This document shows, piece after piece, positions 1 to 10,614 of a stretch of 59,007 nt of DNA; the stretch's first letter is position 1, and each line of letters starts with the position of its first letter. Both the position numbers and the translations under genes were made by a program. The notes beneath the pieces are model-generated. The model saw nothing but the letters and a program-made list of their open reading frames with translations. It ran no database searches and was not told the DNA's origin. The DNA comes from Tranzscheliella williamsii (Eukaryota > Basidiomycota > Ustilaginomycetes > Ustilaginales > Ustilaginaceae): contig JALBYF010000091.1 in the NCBI GenBank assembly GCA_023212725.1, positions 1-59,007 on the forward strand. The letters run 5' to 3'.

Positions 1-1024
1 AGTATTTGGCTCGTATGTATTCACGCGACGAGCACTTGTCTTGTGGCTTGGGCGCTGCGATATCCAAATCCTAACAACCATGCATGCTCCGCTAAGATGC
101 AAAGTGACTGGACAAAGTCCAAGGTTGAAACTGAGCAGAGAACCACCCATTTGATCTTGTAAAGGTACTTGATCTTGAGGCAGAAGGAAAAATATCAGCA
201 GCGACATTGGCACCCTTATCTGGTGGTAAGAACGATCTTGCACTTTGTTGCATGTTGTTGAAAGAACGAGCTGGAAAACACTGGAGTCTGTAGCCAAGAA
301 GGCCGTATGCAGCGCTGTATGGAGTGCAATGAGCTTGCGCCAAGACTGCTACAGCTTTCCGATGTCTACATCACACGGCAGGGGGATATTGGCGTTTGAC
401 ATATACAGCAGACTTCCCGGTCCTCTTTGCAGGTGGCCACTAACAAGGACAGCCTGCAAAGGAGTACAGGGATATGCATCTTCGATGCCTGGGACATCCT
501 CCCGAATCGTGCATCAATTCAAATAGAAAGCAGAGCGAGGGCCAACGACGCTCTGGCTGTGGTGTAGGGCTTTGGCGGAGATCCGGACTGGTGGGTAGCG
601 ATGATGAAGCCAGCTCGAAGTCTGCTGACCTGTCTTCATTTTAGATCACTCGCAAGGCAGCGACTGTGGCTCCAGGCCTGGCTTCAACAAGAAAGCATCC
701 GGCCGTTTTTCGTTGAAATTATCATGACCGGCTGGATCACCCACCTGAGTCACCATGTACTAGCCGGGTCATGCATGACGGCGGCCGCTTGCAGCTGCTC
801 CTGTCGCCATGCACTTCATTGACAGACACCGTCACTCCCACCTGTGCCCCACCGCAAGCAAAATTAATATCGGTCCGAAGCCTGGCAATGACCCGCACTC
901 CATTATCAATTTCTATGAGCACTTGGTGGAAACAAGTAGTAGAAGGCAGCTCGTCTCCATTCTCGTTCGTACTAAAGCACTACGCACCTGGGCTTTATTC
1001 ACTCAGCCTTGCCTAGCCGTTGCC
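1..1024. other. Intergenic left edge, no supported gene
   Basis: No reading frame here has a recognisable domain or convincing codon use. The last part is presumably the promoter and 5' leader of the secreted-protein gene that starts at 1025. An in-frame ATG at 809 would extend that protein by 72 residues, but it would bury the signal peptide, so I treat this part as leader. Confidence 0.5.
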
Positions 1025-2275
1025 ATGACGTTCGTCCCACGCCTTTTCTGCTGGTTGATGCTGGCGGGCGCAACACACGCCGGCCTCCAGTTCCTAGATA
1101 CCTTCGCTAAAAAGTTTTCCTGGGACGAAGGAGCACTCGCTTTTCTCAAACAAGGTCATTTGCCCCAGACTACCTATGACGAAAGTCAGCTAGACCAATT
1201 CGTTCGCAATGGGTATAGATATCTCCTCGACCATCTTCATGTGGGAGACGATGAACAGAGATCGTACGTCTTCGCCAGCGCAGCAGATCGTAATCATATT
1301 ATAGCTGGAACAAGCGGCCATTTGTGGTACTGGACGCCGCTGATCGACCATTTTCAGGCGGAGAACGGGGAACCAGTGCTGGCTCGTGTGTCCTGGCAAA
1401 TTGACGGTGTTGAACACGAAACCAACACGCCTTACATTCTGCGCTATGACAAGCTGAACTACGGTTTTAGACAGGTGCTACTCCCAAGTGCTGTTCTGTT
1501 GCGCCTATCAGCCCCCAACGACCTACACACAGCAAGCTTGTCGTTACACGAATATAAAACTTCTTTCCGGCGACTTTCAGAGCAGGTTCGCAGCAGACAC
1601 ATAACCAAGGCACAAGTGGCAGATATTGTAGCGGCCGAACTCGATAGGTGGAGTGAAGGCGTCTCTGCACCCCTTCAAGCCCGTTTTCGGCACTACTTTG
1701 ACCTAATCAAGTACCAAGTTGAGCTGCCCCGGCGCAACAAACCTGGAGCCGGGATGGAACTACTGCCTGGTGCACCTCTTCCTGAGAAGGTGCGATCTTT
1801 TTACGGCTTGGGCCCCCGCACTGATGCGCCCATGGAAGATGCCTCTGGATCGGGTGGCTACACTGGGCAGCCAAGTGCACAGCGGACAAGGGTGCCATCC
1901 GAGGGCGCCTCGAGTTCGCACTCGCTTCCCGCTGTTCAGCCTTCGGACCAGCTCGCTGACACCGTCGGACCAGGTTTTGACGCCGGAGGAAGCGAAGGAG
2001 AACAGTTCGGGGCCGGGCGCCTGCCTTCAGGACCAGGGTGGCACCCTGCGCCACAAGCCGAGCATGCCAGCTTGCCACACGTTCCTGCCAGCCCGGAAAG
2101 CCCTCCGCCTGCAGACTTCCTGACGCTGGGCCGCGGGTGGTCACGCCAGCCCGAGCCACCAACCAGCCACGGCCCATGGACCGAGCCACACCCTGGCGAA
2201 CCCAGCGATGAGGCTCGACCAAGGAAGACTAGAGTCTTCTTCCCGCTGAAGCCTGGCGGGTTTGGTCGATCGTAG
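1025..2275 (+). CDS. Secreted cysteine-free protein, candidate effector
   Basis: This 416-residue protein is of unknown function. It begins with a classic signal peptide (MTFVPRLFCWLMLAGATHA, likely cleaved before GLQF), so it should enter the secretory pathway. The ATG at 1025 was chosen because it puts the signal peptide at the N-terminus; an upstream in-frame ATG at 809 would bury it. The first half (about residues 20-250) looks folded, with many aromatic and charged residues (for example WYWTPLIDHF). The last 150 or so residues are rich in Pro, Ser and Gly and look disordered, ending in a basic tail. I see no cysteine in the mature part. No family is recognised. A secreted fungal protein of this build next to other secreted enzymes suggests a host-interaction protein, but that is inference. 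The frame is open and unbroken. Confidence 0.65.
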   Translation: MTFVPRLFCWLMLAGATHAGLQFLDTFAKKFSWDEGALAFLKQGHLPQTTYDESQLDQFVRNGYRYLLDHLHVGDDEQRSYVFASAADRNHIIAGTSGHLWYWTPLIDHFQAENGEPVLARVSWQIDGVEHETNTPYILRYDKLNYGFRQVLLPSAVLLRLSAPNDLHTASLSLHEYKTSFRRLSEQVRSRHITKAQVADIVAAELDRWSEGVSAPLQARFRHYFDLIKYQVELPRRNKPGAGMELLPGAPLPEKVRSFYGLGPRTDAPMEDASGSGGYTGQPSAQRTRVPSEGASSSHSLPAVQPSDQLADTVGPGFDAGGSEGEQFGAGRLPSGPGWHPAPQAEHASLPHVPASPESPPPADFLTLGRGWSRQPEPPTSHGPWTEPHPGEPSDEARPRKTRVFFPLKPGGFGRS

Positions 2276-2450
2276 ATCTTCATGTTCCGGCGACGACAAC
2301 TGAGCGAGGTGTGTCAGTGTCACTTGGACGCGGCTCTGGTCATGTTACTGTCGGCACGAACACCACTGACTTGTTGCTGCTGTAAGCTACTCACAAGCCA
2401 CGGCGGCTCCTTAACGAGGCTGGGAGGCTTGTTACCACTTTGGGGCGGTT

Positions 2451-2610
2451 GTATGGTTGGAAGTGTGGTGGCAGTTGTGACGTTCAATGGGGCTGTGCTT
2501 CCCTTGTTGGCGCGTTTGGGTGCTGCCAAGCATGTATGGTTGGAAGAATGGTGGCAGTTGTGACGATGAATGGGGCTGTGCTTCGTTTGTTGGCGTGTTT
2601 GGGTGCTGCC
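2451..2610. repeat. Two 77-base direct repeats, period 83
   Basis: Bases 2451-2527 and 2534-2610 are near-identical direct copies with about seven mismatches by eye, separated by six bases. They fill the short gap between the secreted-protein gene (stop at 2275) and the end of the multicopper oxidase gene (2629). Both copies are rich in TTG and GGC words. No coding sense is seen. Confidence 0.9.
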
Positions 2611-2628
2611 ACCGATTGGGCGAAAACC

Positions 2629-4716
2629 TCAAGCGATAGGCAAGCCCGGACATTGCGCCTCGTCCCGAGACCAGGAGCTTGCAAAAGGAAGCTTGGCCAG
2701 AAGTGCTGGCTGGTCTGCGATGGCGAACGCCATACCGGTCTGCATGTGCACAAGGACGTGGCAGTGCATTGCCCAGACCCCCGGATTGTCAAGAGTCCAA
2801 CGAAGAATAGCAAATCCTCTCCGCGGCACCGAAAAGGTGTCACGCAAGGGCGCTGTTGCCTCATCAAAGATAATCATGTCGTCGTTGCTGCCGTTGGAGA
2901 TGTACCGGCCCCAGCCTTGGTTGGACTCGGATACCGCCATGACGTAGAACTTATGTCCGTGCAGATGGAAAGGATGAGGCGCTTCGTCAGCATTGTTTAT
3001 CACCAGTTCCAAGTTGACGGCTTTACTAGGGTGAGGATGCAACACAAGCTGTTGGCCGGCATTGAATATGGATGAGGGCAATACGTTGTTTCGGGGGTCG
3101 GACGGGAACGAAGGCGGCTGATTCAGTACGGAAGTATTGGCCATGGAGAATGATCGCAGAAGGGGCGTTGCTGGAGGCAGCCATTGCGTCCTATTCATCC
3201 AAGAGACTGGCGTGAGGCCGTTCCTTTCCAGCTTCGGCATGGTGACTGTGAGTGTGACCTGCTGGTCGCCCGCTGTTGTGTTCATCTGAGGTGCTTGAGA
3301 AGACAGTTTCCCATGCTTTGGTCTTAGAGGCTGCAGCAAGGTCGGATCCATATCGTGGCAAGGCTGCTCCTTTTCCAGTCGAGGCCACTTGGTCGTGCTC
3401 GGCTGTTTGCTGCTGGTGACATCTCGCCCGTCTCGCCTCTTCTTGTTCATCACCAGACCCCTGGCTCTCAGCTCTAGCCCAACATGCGGTCTTTGGATTG
3501 CAACGCGGCTATCCACGTATTCGACGATCGCTCTTGCTTCAAGCTCCAGGTTAGGATTGGGCACGTTGAAGCATTCAGCGTCCATCTCGCTGCGGAGCCA
3601 GTATCTCTGCTTGGCACCGGGAGAATCCGCAGTAACGAGTACAGAGTACCTTTGACCGGGCGCGATGGACAACCTGGTGGTTCGGAAAGGCTTGAGCACG
3701 ACGCCATCCGCCTCGATGACAGTGAGAACATGGCCATCAATGGAGAAGGTCTGATGTGCCAGAGCACCGACATTGATGAGTCTGAGACGATGCTTACGGT
3801 CTCTTGTGAGCTGGATGATAGAATGACTTTGGGATGACCTAGAGCACTGCGTCTCGTTGTTGAGCAATCTAGTACAGTCAAAGCGACCTCGGCCGTTGAT
3901 CAACCCGTTGTCTGGTGTCGGCTCAAAACCGAGGGAGTGTCTCGAGATGAACCATGATATTTGATCGATGCCAGGGGCGAAGTAATGGTCGCCCAGAGTC
4001 AGGATTCGTTCCTCGTCCCAGGTGAGTGCTAGAGAAGCCAGGGCCTTTTCCTCGGATTGATGAGGGTCTCGCACGACCAATGTACCCCACAAGCCATCCG
4101 ATCTAGACATGCCGGTGTGAGAGTGCCACCAGTGGGTGCCGACATCTTCGGGCTGCAGTGTGAAACGATAGGTTTCCTCCCGGCCCGGCAAGACGGCACA
4201 AGAGGTGAACCCCGGTGCACCGTCCTGATCGGGCTGCCCTCGCATCGACAGGCCATGCCAGTGCAGCGCAACCTTGTCATCGATGCCGTTTGGGTAGAAT
4301 CGATTGACTTGGCTGGAAAATCTCTGCCTTGCTTTCGCCTCCCAACGAGAAAAATCCGAGGTGTCGTGCGAAAGGAGCTGATTGCGGACGTGAATGACCA
4401 GCGTATCTCCCACAGCGGCATCAATCGGTGGTCCCGGAAACTGACCATTGACTAAATTCATGGGTCGGCTGACCCCGTCAGGCGCAAAGTTGGCGCGAGT
4501 AATGTTCCATTCATAGTGTCTGGTCTGTGCCGCCGCAGAGGAGGGACAAACGGAGGCAAGGCTCAGCCTCAAGAAGTCGTGCTGGGAAGCTAGCCGCAAG
4601 AGAGCTGTCCAATGTAGCGTGATACCCAGAGCCAGTGTGAAGAACACAGCGCTGACAAACAACTGCCTAAGGCGGAAAGTTGCTCGAGACCAGGACCACG
4701 ATGCGGCCTTCCTCAT
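2629..4716 (-). CDS. Membrane-anchored multicopper oxidase (laccase/ferroxidase type)
   Basis: This single-exon protein of 695 residues belongs to the multicopper oxidases, which oxidise phenols or metal ions and reduce O2 to water. All four copper signatures are visible: HWHG and HWWHSHTG in the N-terminal cupredoxin domain, HPFHLHGHKF and HCHVLVHMQTGM in the C-terminal one. The type-1 axial position is Met. A hydrophobic segment near residues 17-43, after a basic N-terminus, looks like a signal anchor, so the enzyme is probably extracytoplasmic and tethered or shed. It is longer than typical 500-600 residue laccases because of an extra, low-complexity basic stretch between domains 2 and 3. 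It diverges from the phospholipase gene across a 1.46 kb spacer. Laccase, ferroxidase and pigment-forming roles cannot be told apart from sequence alone. Confidence 0.9.
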   Translation of the reverse strand: MRKAASWSWSRATFRLRQLFVSAVFFTLALGITLHWTALLRLASQHDFLRLSLASVCPSSAAAQTRHYEWNITRANFAPDGVSRPMNLVNGQFPGPPIDAAVGDTLVIHVRNQLLSHDTSDFSRWEAKARQRFSSQVNRFYPNGIDDKVALHWHGLSMRGQPDQDGAPGFTSCAVLPGREETYRFTLQPEDVGTHWWHSHTGMSRSDGLWGTLVVRDPHQSEEKALASLALTWDEERILTLGDHYFAPGIDQISWFISRHSLGFEPTPDNGLINGRGRFDCTRLLNNETQCSRSSQSHSIIQLTRDRKHRLRLINVGALAHQTFSIDGHVLTVIEADGVVLKPFRTTRLSIAPGQRYSVLVTADSPGAKQRYWLRSEMDAECFNVPNPNLELEARAIVEYVDSRVAIQRPHVGLELRARGLVMNKKRRDGRDVTSSKQPSTTKWPRLEKEQPCHDMDPTLLQPLRPKHGKLSSQAPQMNTTAGDQQVTLTVTMPKLERNGLTPVSWMNRTQWLPPATPLLRSFSMANTSVLNQPPSFPSDPRNNVLPSSIFNAGQQLVLHPHPSKAVNLELVINNADEAPHPFHLHGHKFYVMAVSESNQGWGRYISNGSNDDMIIFDEATAPLRDTFSVPRRGFAILRWTLDNPGVWAMHCHVLVHMQTGMAFAIADQPALLAKLPFASSWSRDEAQCPGLPIA

Positions 4717-6178
4717 CTGACGTTCCTAAACAACCTGGCCGCGGGGGCTTGGCATTGACGAACGATGTGAACGGCAAGGGCGATGGTAGTATAGTTCAGC
4801 GTCGCTGAGCCCGCGTCCTTGGTCATTGAGGGCGCCGCTATCTCGACCATGAATGCTCGCTGTGGGTTCAACGATGAATGTGATGCAAATTTCAAACTGC
4901 CGTGGAAAGAGTCATCGGGACCTCGTCCGCAGCCCTCCTTGTTAGGATCGGAAGAAGGCCGACGGAGCGCATAAGCAAGAGCTTACGACCTTGATCACAA
5001 TCATCAGAACGTAGTCTAGGCCCGAGCAGTACCGCAACAGCTTGGTGCGTAAAGAGGCGGAACAAAAGCAAGGCACGTTGTGAAAGGTTGAGAGGTGAAT
5101 GACAAGCAATGTCGGCGAATAGCAAGGGAGGCTACCCTTCACAGCTGTGCGATACCTGCATAAGCATGCAGCTGCCTGGTAATTGGACTGACTCTGTGAC
5201 GGCCCGCAGACCACGCTCCCTACTCCATTTTCGCCTTTCTACGTTGGCGATCGTCAAAGCCGAACATGCGTGCATAAGGTATATCGATCTGAAGACTTCT
5301 AAAATTGAAACATACCCGGCCTGTTCTGTTCTATGCGGTTGTACTCATCGTGGTTGCTGTGGGATGAGGATTGTAAAGGTGACTTTCGGGGCTCGGTCCG
5401 CGTTCCTTGAGCTCGGCTAAGACGTACATGTAGAGTTGTGCACGTTCTCTGCACGGTACCGCAAGCAGTTCAGCTAAAGTATCAATCATAGCAAGCGACG
5501 GAAAACAGCCTAGATCGGCTCGACAGCCGACCAAGACTGTGACTGTTGGCAAACGCAATGGCTGCCATTGGTCGGTGTAAATGGCTAGTCATCGTCGAGA
5601 TTTGAAGGATCAGCCGCAAGGAATACAGCTCGAAATACGGTCACAAAGCAGACTAAGCCGGGGCACACCGAAGCCGGACATTGATCTCTTGCGATAGTGA
5701 CAGCACCTCGGTGGGAAAGGAATCGCCTTTAACAGCGGTGCAGCCGTGGTGCAGCAATAAAACGTGCTGGCCTTCCCATCGGCTCGCAAGTGGGATGGGT
5801 TTATCAACGAAGCGAGCAAGACGTCGACTGCCGTGGTGCGGCAGATGTGTCTGTTCAAAGCTAGGCAGCTCGATGTCGATCAGTCGCTTCCCTACACACG
5901 AAGCCGAACACGGTCGCGTAGTCCTTTCGCACCACGTTCTGCTGCACAATTCAGGTCTGTCAGGAAGCGGAGAGGTCTGTTCCGCAAGGTAACAAGAACG
6001 CAGGCACACCCAGCGGATGCGTCTGGTACGTTATTCATGCCAGGATGATAGGCACATCACAGAACGCCATTTGGGATAAAGGCCTCCGTCGCCCTCGTCC
6101 TTGTTGATACGGCGAAGACCTGTTTGTCAGCCAGCTGCGCTTCTCCGCCTCCCCACCTTCCTTGGTAACAATATCAAG
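4717..6178. promoter_or_regulatory. Divergent intergenic region, oxidase/phospholipase
   Basis: This 1.46 kb gap separates the divergent starts of the multicopper oxidase and the phospholipase, so it must carry both promoters. An AT-rich GGGATAAAGG near 6073 is about 105 bases before the phospholipase ATG and could be a TATA-like element. Otherwise I see only short random frames. Confidence 0.45.
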
Positions 6179-8183
6179 ATGGTGCGATCTGCCCTGTCAG
6201 CCTCCTTTCTGGCTCTCTTGGCCTATGTTCTAGCCAACGTAGCCGGGTCCGTTACCGCTGCGCCTCCTGTTCAGGGCACCAAAGGAGCTGGAGGTGCAAA
6301 GGACATTGTGAGTTTGATAAGCACTGAAGAACCGGTCAGCGACAGCTTCTAGTCTAACCCAATTTGCTTGTTGACTAATGTTACAGACCCAACTGAAACA
6401 TATCATCCTTTTTATGCAAGAAAACCGCTCATTCGACCACTACTTTGGCACAGCTGCTGGCGTACGCGGCTTTGGCGACCCCAACGTTGTGATCAGCAAA
6501 GACACCAACAGGACTTCCTTTTACAATCCCTTGTCTGGCCAAGATGACCTCTCCCCCTCGTCTCCTGCCGGCGTTGATCATCTCCTCCCCTGGTACCAGA
6601 ATCACCAAGGCGGGGATGCTAACGACAGATACCAGTGTGCTGTCGCTGGCTCTAACGGTTGGCAGCAGAATCACCAAGCTTATGACAACGGAAACCTCAA
6701 CAAGTGGGCTACTAAAAACACGCCTTATTCGCTTGCATACTACAAGCGATCCGATATTCCCCTCCATTTCGCCTTGGCTGAAGGCTGGACCCTGGCTGAT
6801 GGCTACGCAGAATCGGTGATCACCAGCACTAATCCCAACAGGGTCTCCTGGATGTCAGGAACCATTGGCATCGACCAGGCCAAAAAAGGCCTCGGCGGCC
6901 CGTCCCTGGACAATTCCATCACGGACGGATGCGAGACGGCCGCTGACGGAAGCAAATACTCTTGCTATCCTTTCCAATGGAAGACGCTTCCCGAATACCT
7001 GGAGCAGGTTGGCATTTCTTGGCAGGTGTATCAGGACACCGATAACTTTGATGACAATGCTCTGGCCCGGTTCAAAAACTTCCAGGACGCCCCGGCTTCA
7101 TCGCCCCTTTCCCAGAAAGGCATGTCCTTTGTTGGCCTAAATAAATTCTACTCGGATGCCGAGCAAGGCAAGCTGCCCCAGATCAGCATCATCGTAGGGC
7201 CTACTGAGCTCTCCGAGCATCCACCTTACGGCCCACTGGATGGTGCTTGGCTGCAAAAGAAGGTGGTCGACGCTGTGACCAAGGGCGCCAACTACGACAG
7301 CTCTGCTTTGCTCATCTCGTACGACGAGACAGGCGGATGGGCAGACCACGTCATGGCCAGCCACCCCAGCATCACCGAGGCTCCCAACGAGTGGATTACA
7401 GATCCGTACGATCTGAGCCTTGGCAAGCAGCCAATCGGTCCTGGCTTCCGCGTCCCATTCTACGTGATATCGCCTTTCACTCGAAATGGAGGTGTCTTCT
7501 CGGAGCTCTCTGCTCACGAGTCCCAGCTCCTGTTCCTCGAGAAATGGGCTGCGGCAATTGGCAAACCGTTTACGCTGGAGGCCATCACCAAGTGGCGTCG
7601 TCAGCAGCTCTCGGACCTCACCGCCATCTTCGACTTTTCCAACGCTGACACATCTCTACCCAGCCTCCCCGACGTGCGTCAAGCTGCGCAAAACTCCATA
7701 GGAGAATATAACGGCTATTCCGTTTGCAAGGCCAAGTACGGCGCAGAGCAGCCTGATGTTCCCTACACCCAGGCGGACGCGGATGCATGGACTCTCGAAA
7801 CGGGGTACAAAGCCGTGCGTGGCTCCCTGTCCGAGGGCCACTACTATGTTTTCGAACAAGGTAGCAACGCACTTGCTTACGATGCCAAATCTGGTTTGAC
7901 CGTTGGTGAAGCCAAGCCTGATCATTCGGAGGCCACCCAACGGTTTATTGTACATGCCGTCTCAAAGTCTCCTAAGAATGTGTCGTTTTATCTCAGCCCT
8001 TCCAGCGAACCTGCCCAGTTCCTCGGCGCCAACGGCAAATTGACCAGGACTAAGAAAGATGCCGCACAAGTCACTTTCGTCGACTCTAAAAACGGACAGG
8101 GGTACAGCGTGCAGATCAAAGGAACTCAACTACCCGCCGGCTTTTCAGGCCGGGCCATCAAGGTGTTTTCAGTTACCTACTAA
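6179..8183 (+). CDS. Secreted phospholipase C/acid phosphatase-family phosphoesterase
   Basis: Two exons, 6179-6307 and 6387-8183, encode 641 residues. The 79-base intron has donor GTGAGT, branch-like CTAAT and acceptor TTACAG. The N-terminus is a signal peptide (MVRSALSASFLALLAYVLA). The mature enzyme opens with the hallmark of the bacterial/fungal phosphoesterase family that includes non-specific phospholipase C: an LFMQENRSFDHYFGT motif. Later come ISYDETGGWADHV and GFRVPFYVISPF, which contribute metal and phosphate ligands in the family. The C-terminal 150 or so residues form the extra beta-rich domain usual in this family. Such enzymes hydrolyse phosphate esters or phospholipid head groups outside the cell. 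It converges with the sugar transporter gene, leaving about 200 bases between stops. Whether the true substrate is a lipid or a soluble phosphomonoester is unknown. Confidence 0.9.
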
Positions 8184-8388
8184 GTCAACTATGTGCCCCT
8201 TGTTACGCTTTCCCCCATATCGACATGATCAGACCCTCTGGCATGATCTAACCCAAGACTGCCAGCGCAGTACGTAAGACCCCGAGCTTGGTATTAGAAC
8301 AGAGAAATCCACTTCTAGCAGATACAACTCCTCCTGAGAGCCATCGCCCTCGTCAAAGTAATGACCACGTCGCGGCTAAATACAATGA

Positions 8389-10614
8389 TTAATGACCAGC
8401 AGCGGCAGGCACAGCAGTACCGCGAGCCTTGCGCTCTTCGGCTGAGAGACGCTCGTGCTCATAGAGCGGCTCGAATTCTCCGACAGGTCGGCGGAAGAAG
8501 TATTTGTTCGTGTGAAAGGCAACTGTTAGAGACCCAGAGAGAGCGTGAATGAAACCAACAAGTGTTAGTAAAACGATGCAGATAGGTGGATGCTGGCGCT
8601 ACAACACCTACCTTTTTGGCGTAGTATTGGGCATGTTGGCGGTTTGACACAGCGAAAACGGCGTCGAGCTCTTCCAGGGTCAAGGAAGCAGTTTCGGGCA
8701 GGAGAAAGTATGTATAAACTGCACCGAAAATGTTCCATGCAGCATAGAAGGAGAATGCGCCTTGATTGGTAAGTGCCGTGGTCATGACGGGGAAAGTGAG
8801 AGAGAGCACTGTGGTGCAGAGAGCAGGCTGTCAGTTTTCATCCACAGCGGTCCGTTCAAGCAACTGTTCCACATACCTCCGTTAAAGAACCAGCAGACAC
8901 TGACAGCCCAGGTCATGCCGATGGTTCTATGGGCGAGCGGGAAGCTCTCAGAAGAATAGGTGAATGGTACTGGTCCTTCCGTCGGACTGTACGCAATACA
9001 GTGCAGATAGGTTCCGACGGCAACCATTGCAATCCGAGCCGTCTGATCGGGAATGTAGAAGCTGAAAGCGGTCCAGAAGAGGAAGATGGCCATCAGGGGG
9101 AAGCCGATCAGAAGCAGCCCTCGTCTTCCGAGCCTGTCGATCGTCCATATGGCTGGGAAGCCTGCCAGCCAGTTGACGCTTCCCCATCCGAGCGAAGCGC
9201 CCAGAGCAGCTACCTCGGACGCTCCGGCATCCTGAAAGATCCTCGAAGAGTAGTACGCATTGACGTTTACGCCGCAGAATCTTTCACATCAACGAAGTGG
9301 GGTTAAGGTCAGCAATGGACACTTGTGGTGTCGGTTATACACAATGGGACTCTTGGCTAGGACTTACTGCTGCATGAACATGACAAAGGTGGAAGACTGG
9401 GTGCCCTTGCGGATGCGCGGGACGGTGAACATCTCTAGTAGACGATTTCTGGACTTGCTGCGGTTGGCTTCTGCCTCTGCCAGGACACCTTCGTAGGCAA
9501 AGTAGACGTCGCGAGCTGCCTGGAGCGGAGAGTTTCGGATGCGCGTCATGGCATGATAGGCGTCGGCGTACCTGCCCTTGCTAATGTACCAGCGAGGGCT
9601 CTCGGGCGACAGAAAGACGAGAATGAGCACCAAGATGGGAGGTACGGCAGCGGATCCCAGCATCAAGCGCCAGTTAAGGCCGACAATGCCGGACTGGTCC
9701 GGGACGTTGTAGAAGCCGATATCAGCAACATAGCCCATCATGATGCCAAAGGCGGTCCAGAGCTGCCACTGCATGACCAATCCGCCTCGAATCTGCGCGG
9801 GTACCGTCTCTGCGGCATAGACCGGTACGGTGGCGCTCTTAGGCGCAATCCCGAAGCCAAGGAAGATTCGGGAAAGAAGCAGATGCCACCAGTGGTCGGT
9901 GAGCGCGGACCAAATACAGGTTATCATTGCTATGAAGCAAGTAATGAAGATGGCGCCACGACGACCAAACCTGGAGTTAAGCGGCTCTGTGATCCAGCAG
10001 GCCAAAAGCGCGCAGCTGAAGTAGGGCGCGGCATTGATGATGCCAAGAAACCATTCCGACTCGTTCTCGATGCCAAAATGGCGAGGGAAGAAGAGGTTGG
10101 CGCCGTTGATAACGGACTGATCCATGCCTTGGACAACCGCACCAAGAGAACAGCATACGACCAATGCGTAAAGCTGGAAAGGTTGCTGCCACCGGTGCGT
10201 GGTTTCGCGACGGATGATGGCCTTGTCGGTATCGTCTAACTCGGACATGTCCTCGAAGCGGATGGGGTCTCTGGCCAGCAGAGCGCCCTTTGCGAAAATT
10301 TCGTGGAGGTCTTGCAGCCCTGCCATGTCAGCGAAGGCTCGGGCCCTCTGCATGACTTCGCCACGCGACAGGCCCTTCAGAGGGTTGGCCAGCTTCTGCT
10401 CTGTCTCGCGTTGGACGACGACGTGGTCCTTTTGCGACTCGAGCTTAGACTCTTCCTTCAGGTCGGCATCGGTGGCGGAAACGATATTGGTTTGCGAGCC
10501 GTCGAGCGAAGCGTCCTTTATGAATTTCTTTTCGTTGATATCCTCTGCCATCCCTAAGCCATCGCCCCGAGCATCGGAGGAAGAGTCATTATGGTGTTGG
10601 TCGTTCAGCTGCAT
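8389..10614 (-). CDS. MFS sugar transporter, 4 exons
   Basis: Exons (transcript order) 10614-9368, 9280-8877, 8808-8608 and 8522-8389 encode about 661 residues. The frame is kept through every junction. The last donor is the least certain: a stronger-looking GTAGGT four bases earlier would break the frame. Family marks are GRRG after TM2, PESPRWYISKGR between the two halves, DRLGRRG in the second half and PETASLTLEELD after TM12, all typical of the sugar porter family. About 150 cytosolic residues precede TM1, rich in charged and Ser residues, long for the family and a possible site of regulation or turnover. The protein is expected in the plasma membrane importing a hexose, polyol or disaccharide; the substrate cannot be read from sequence. 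It sits beside secreted hydrolytic and oxidative genes. Confidence 0.9.

Noticed and set aside
809..1024. Upstream in-frame extension of the secreted protein
   Set aside because: It would bury a strong signal peptide and looks like leader sequence.
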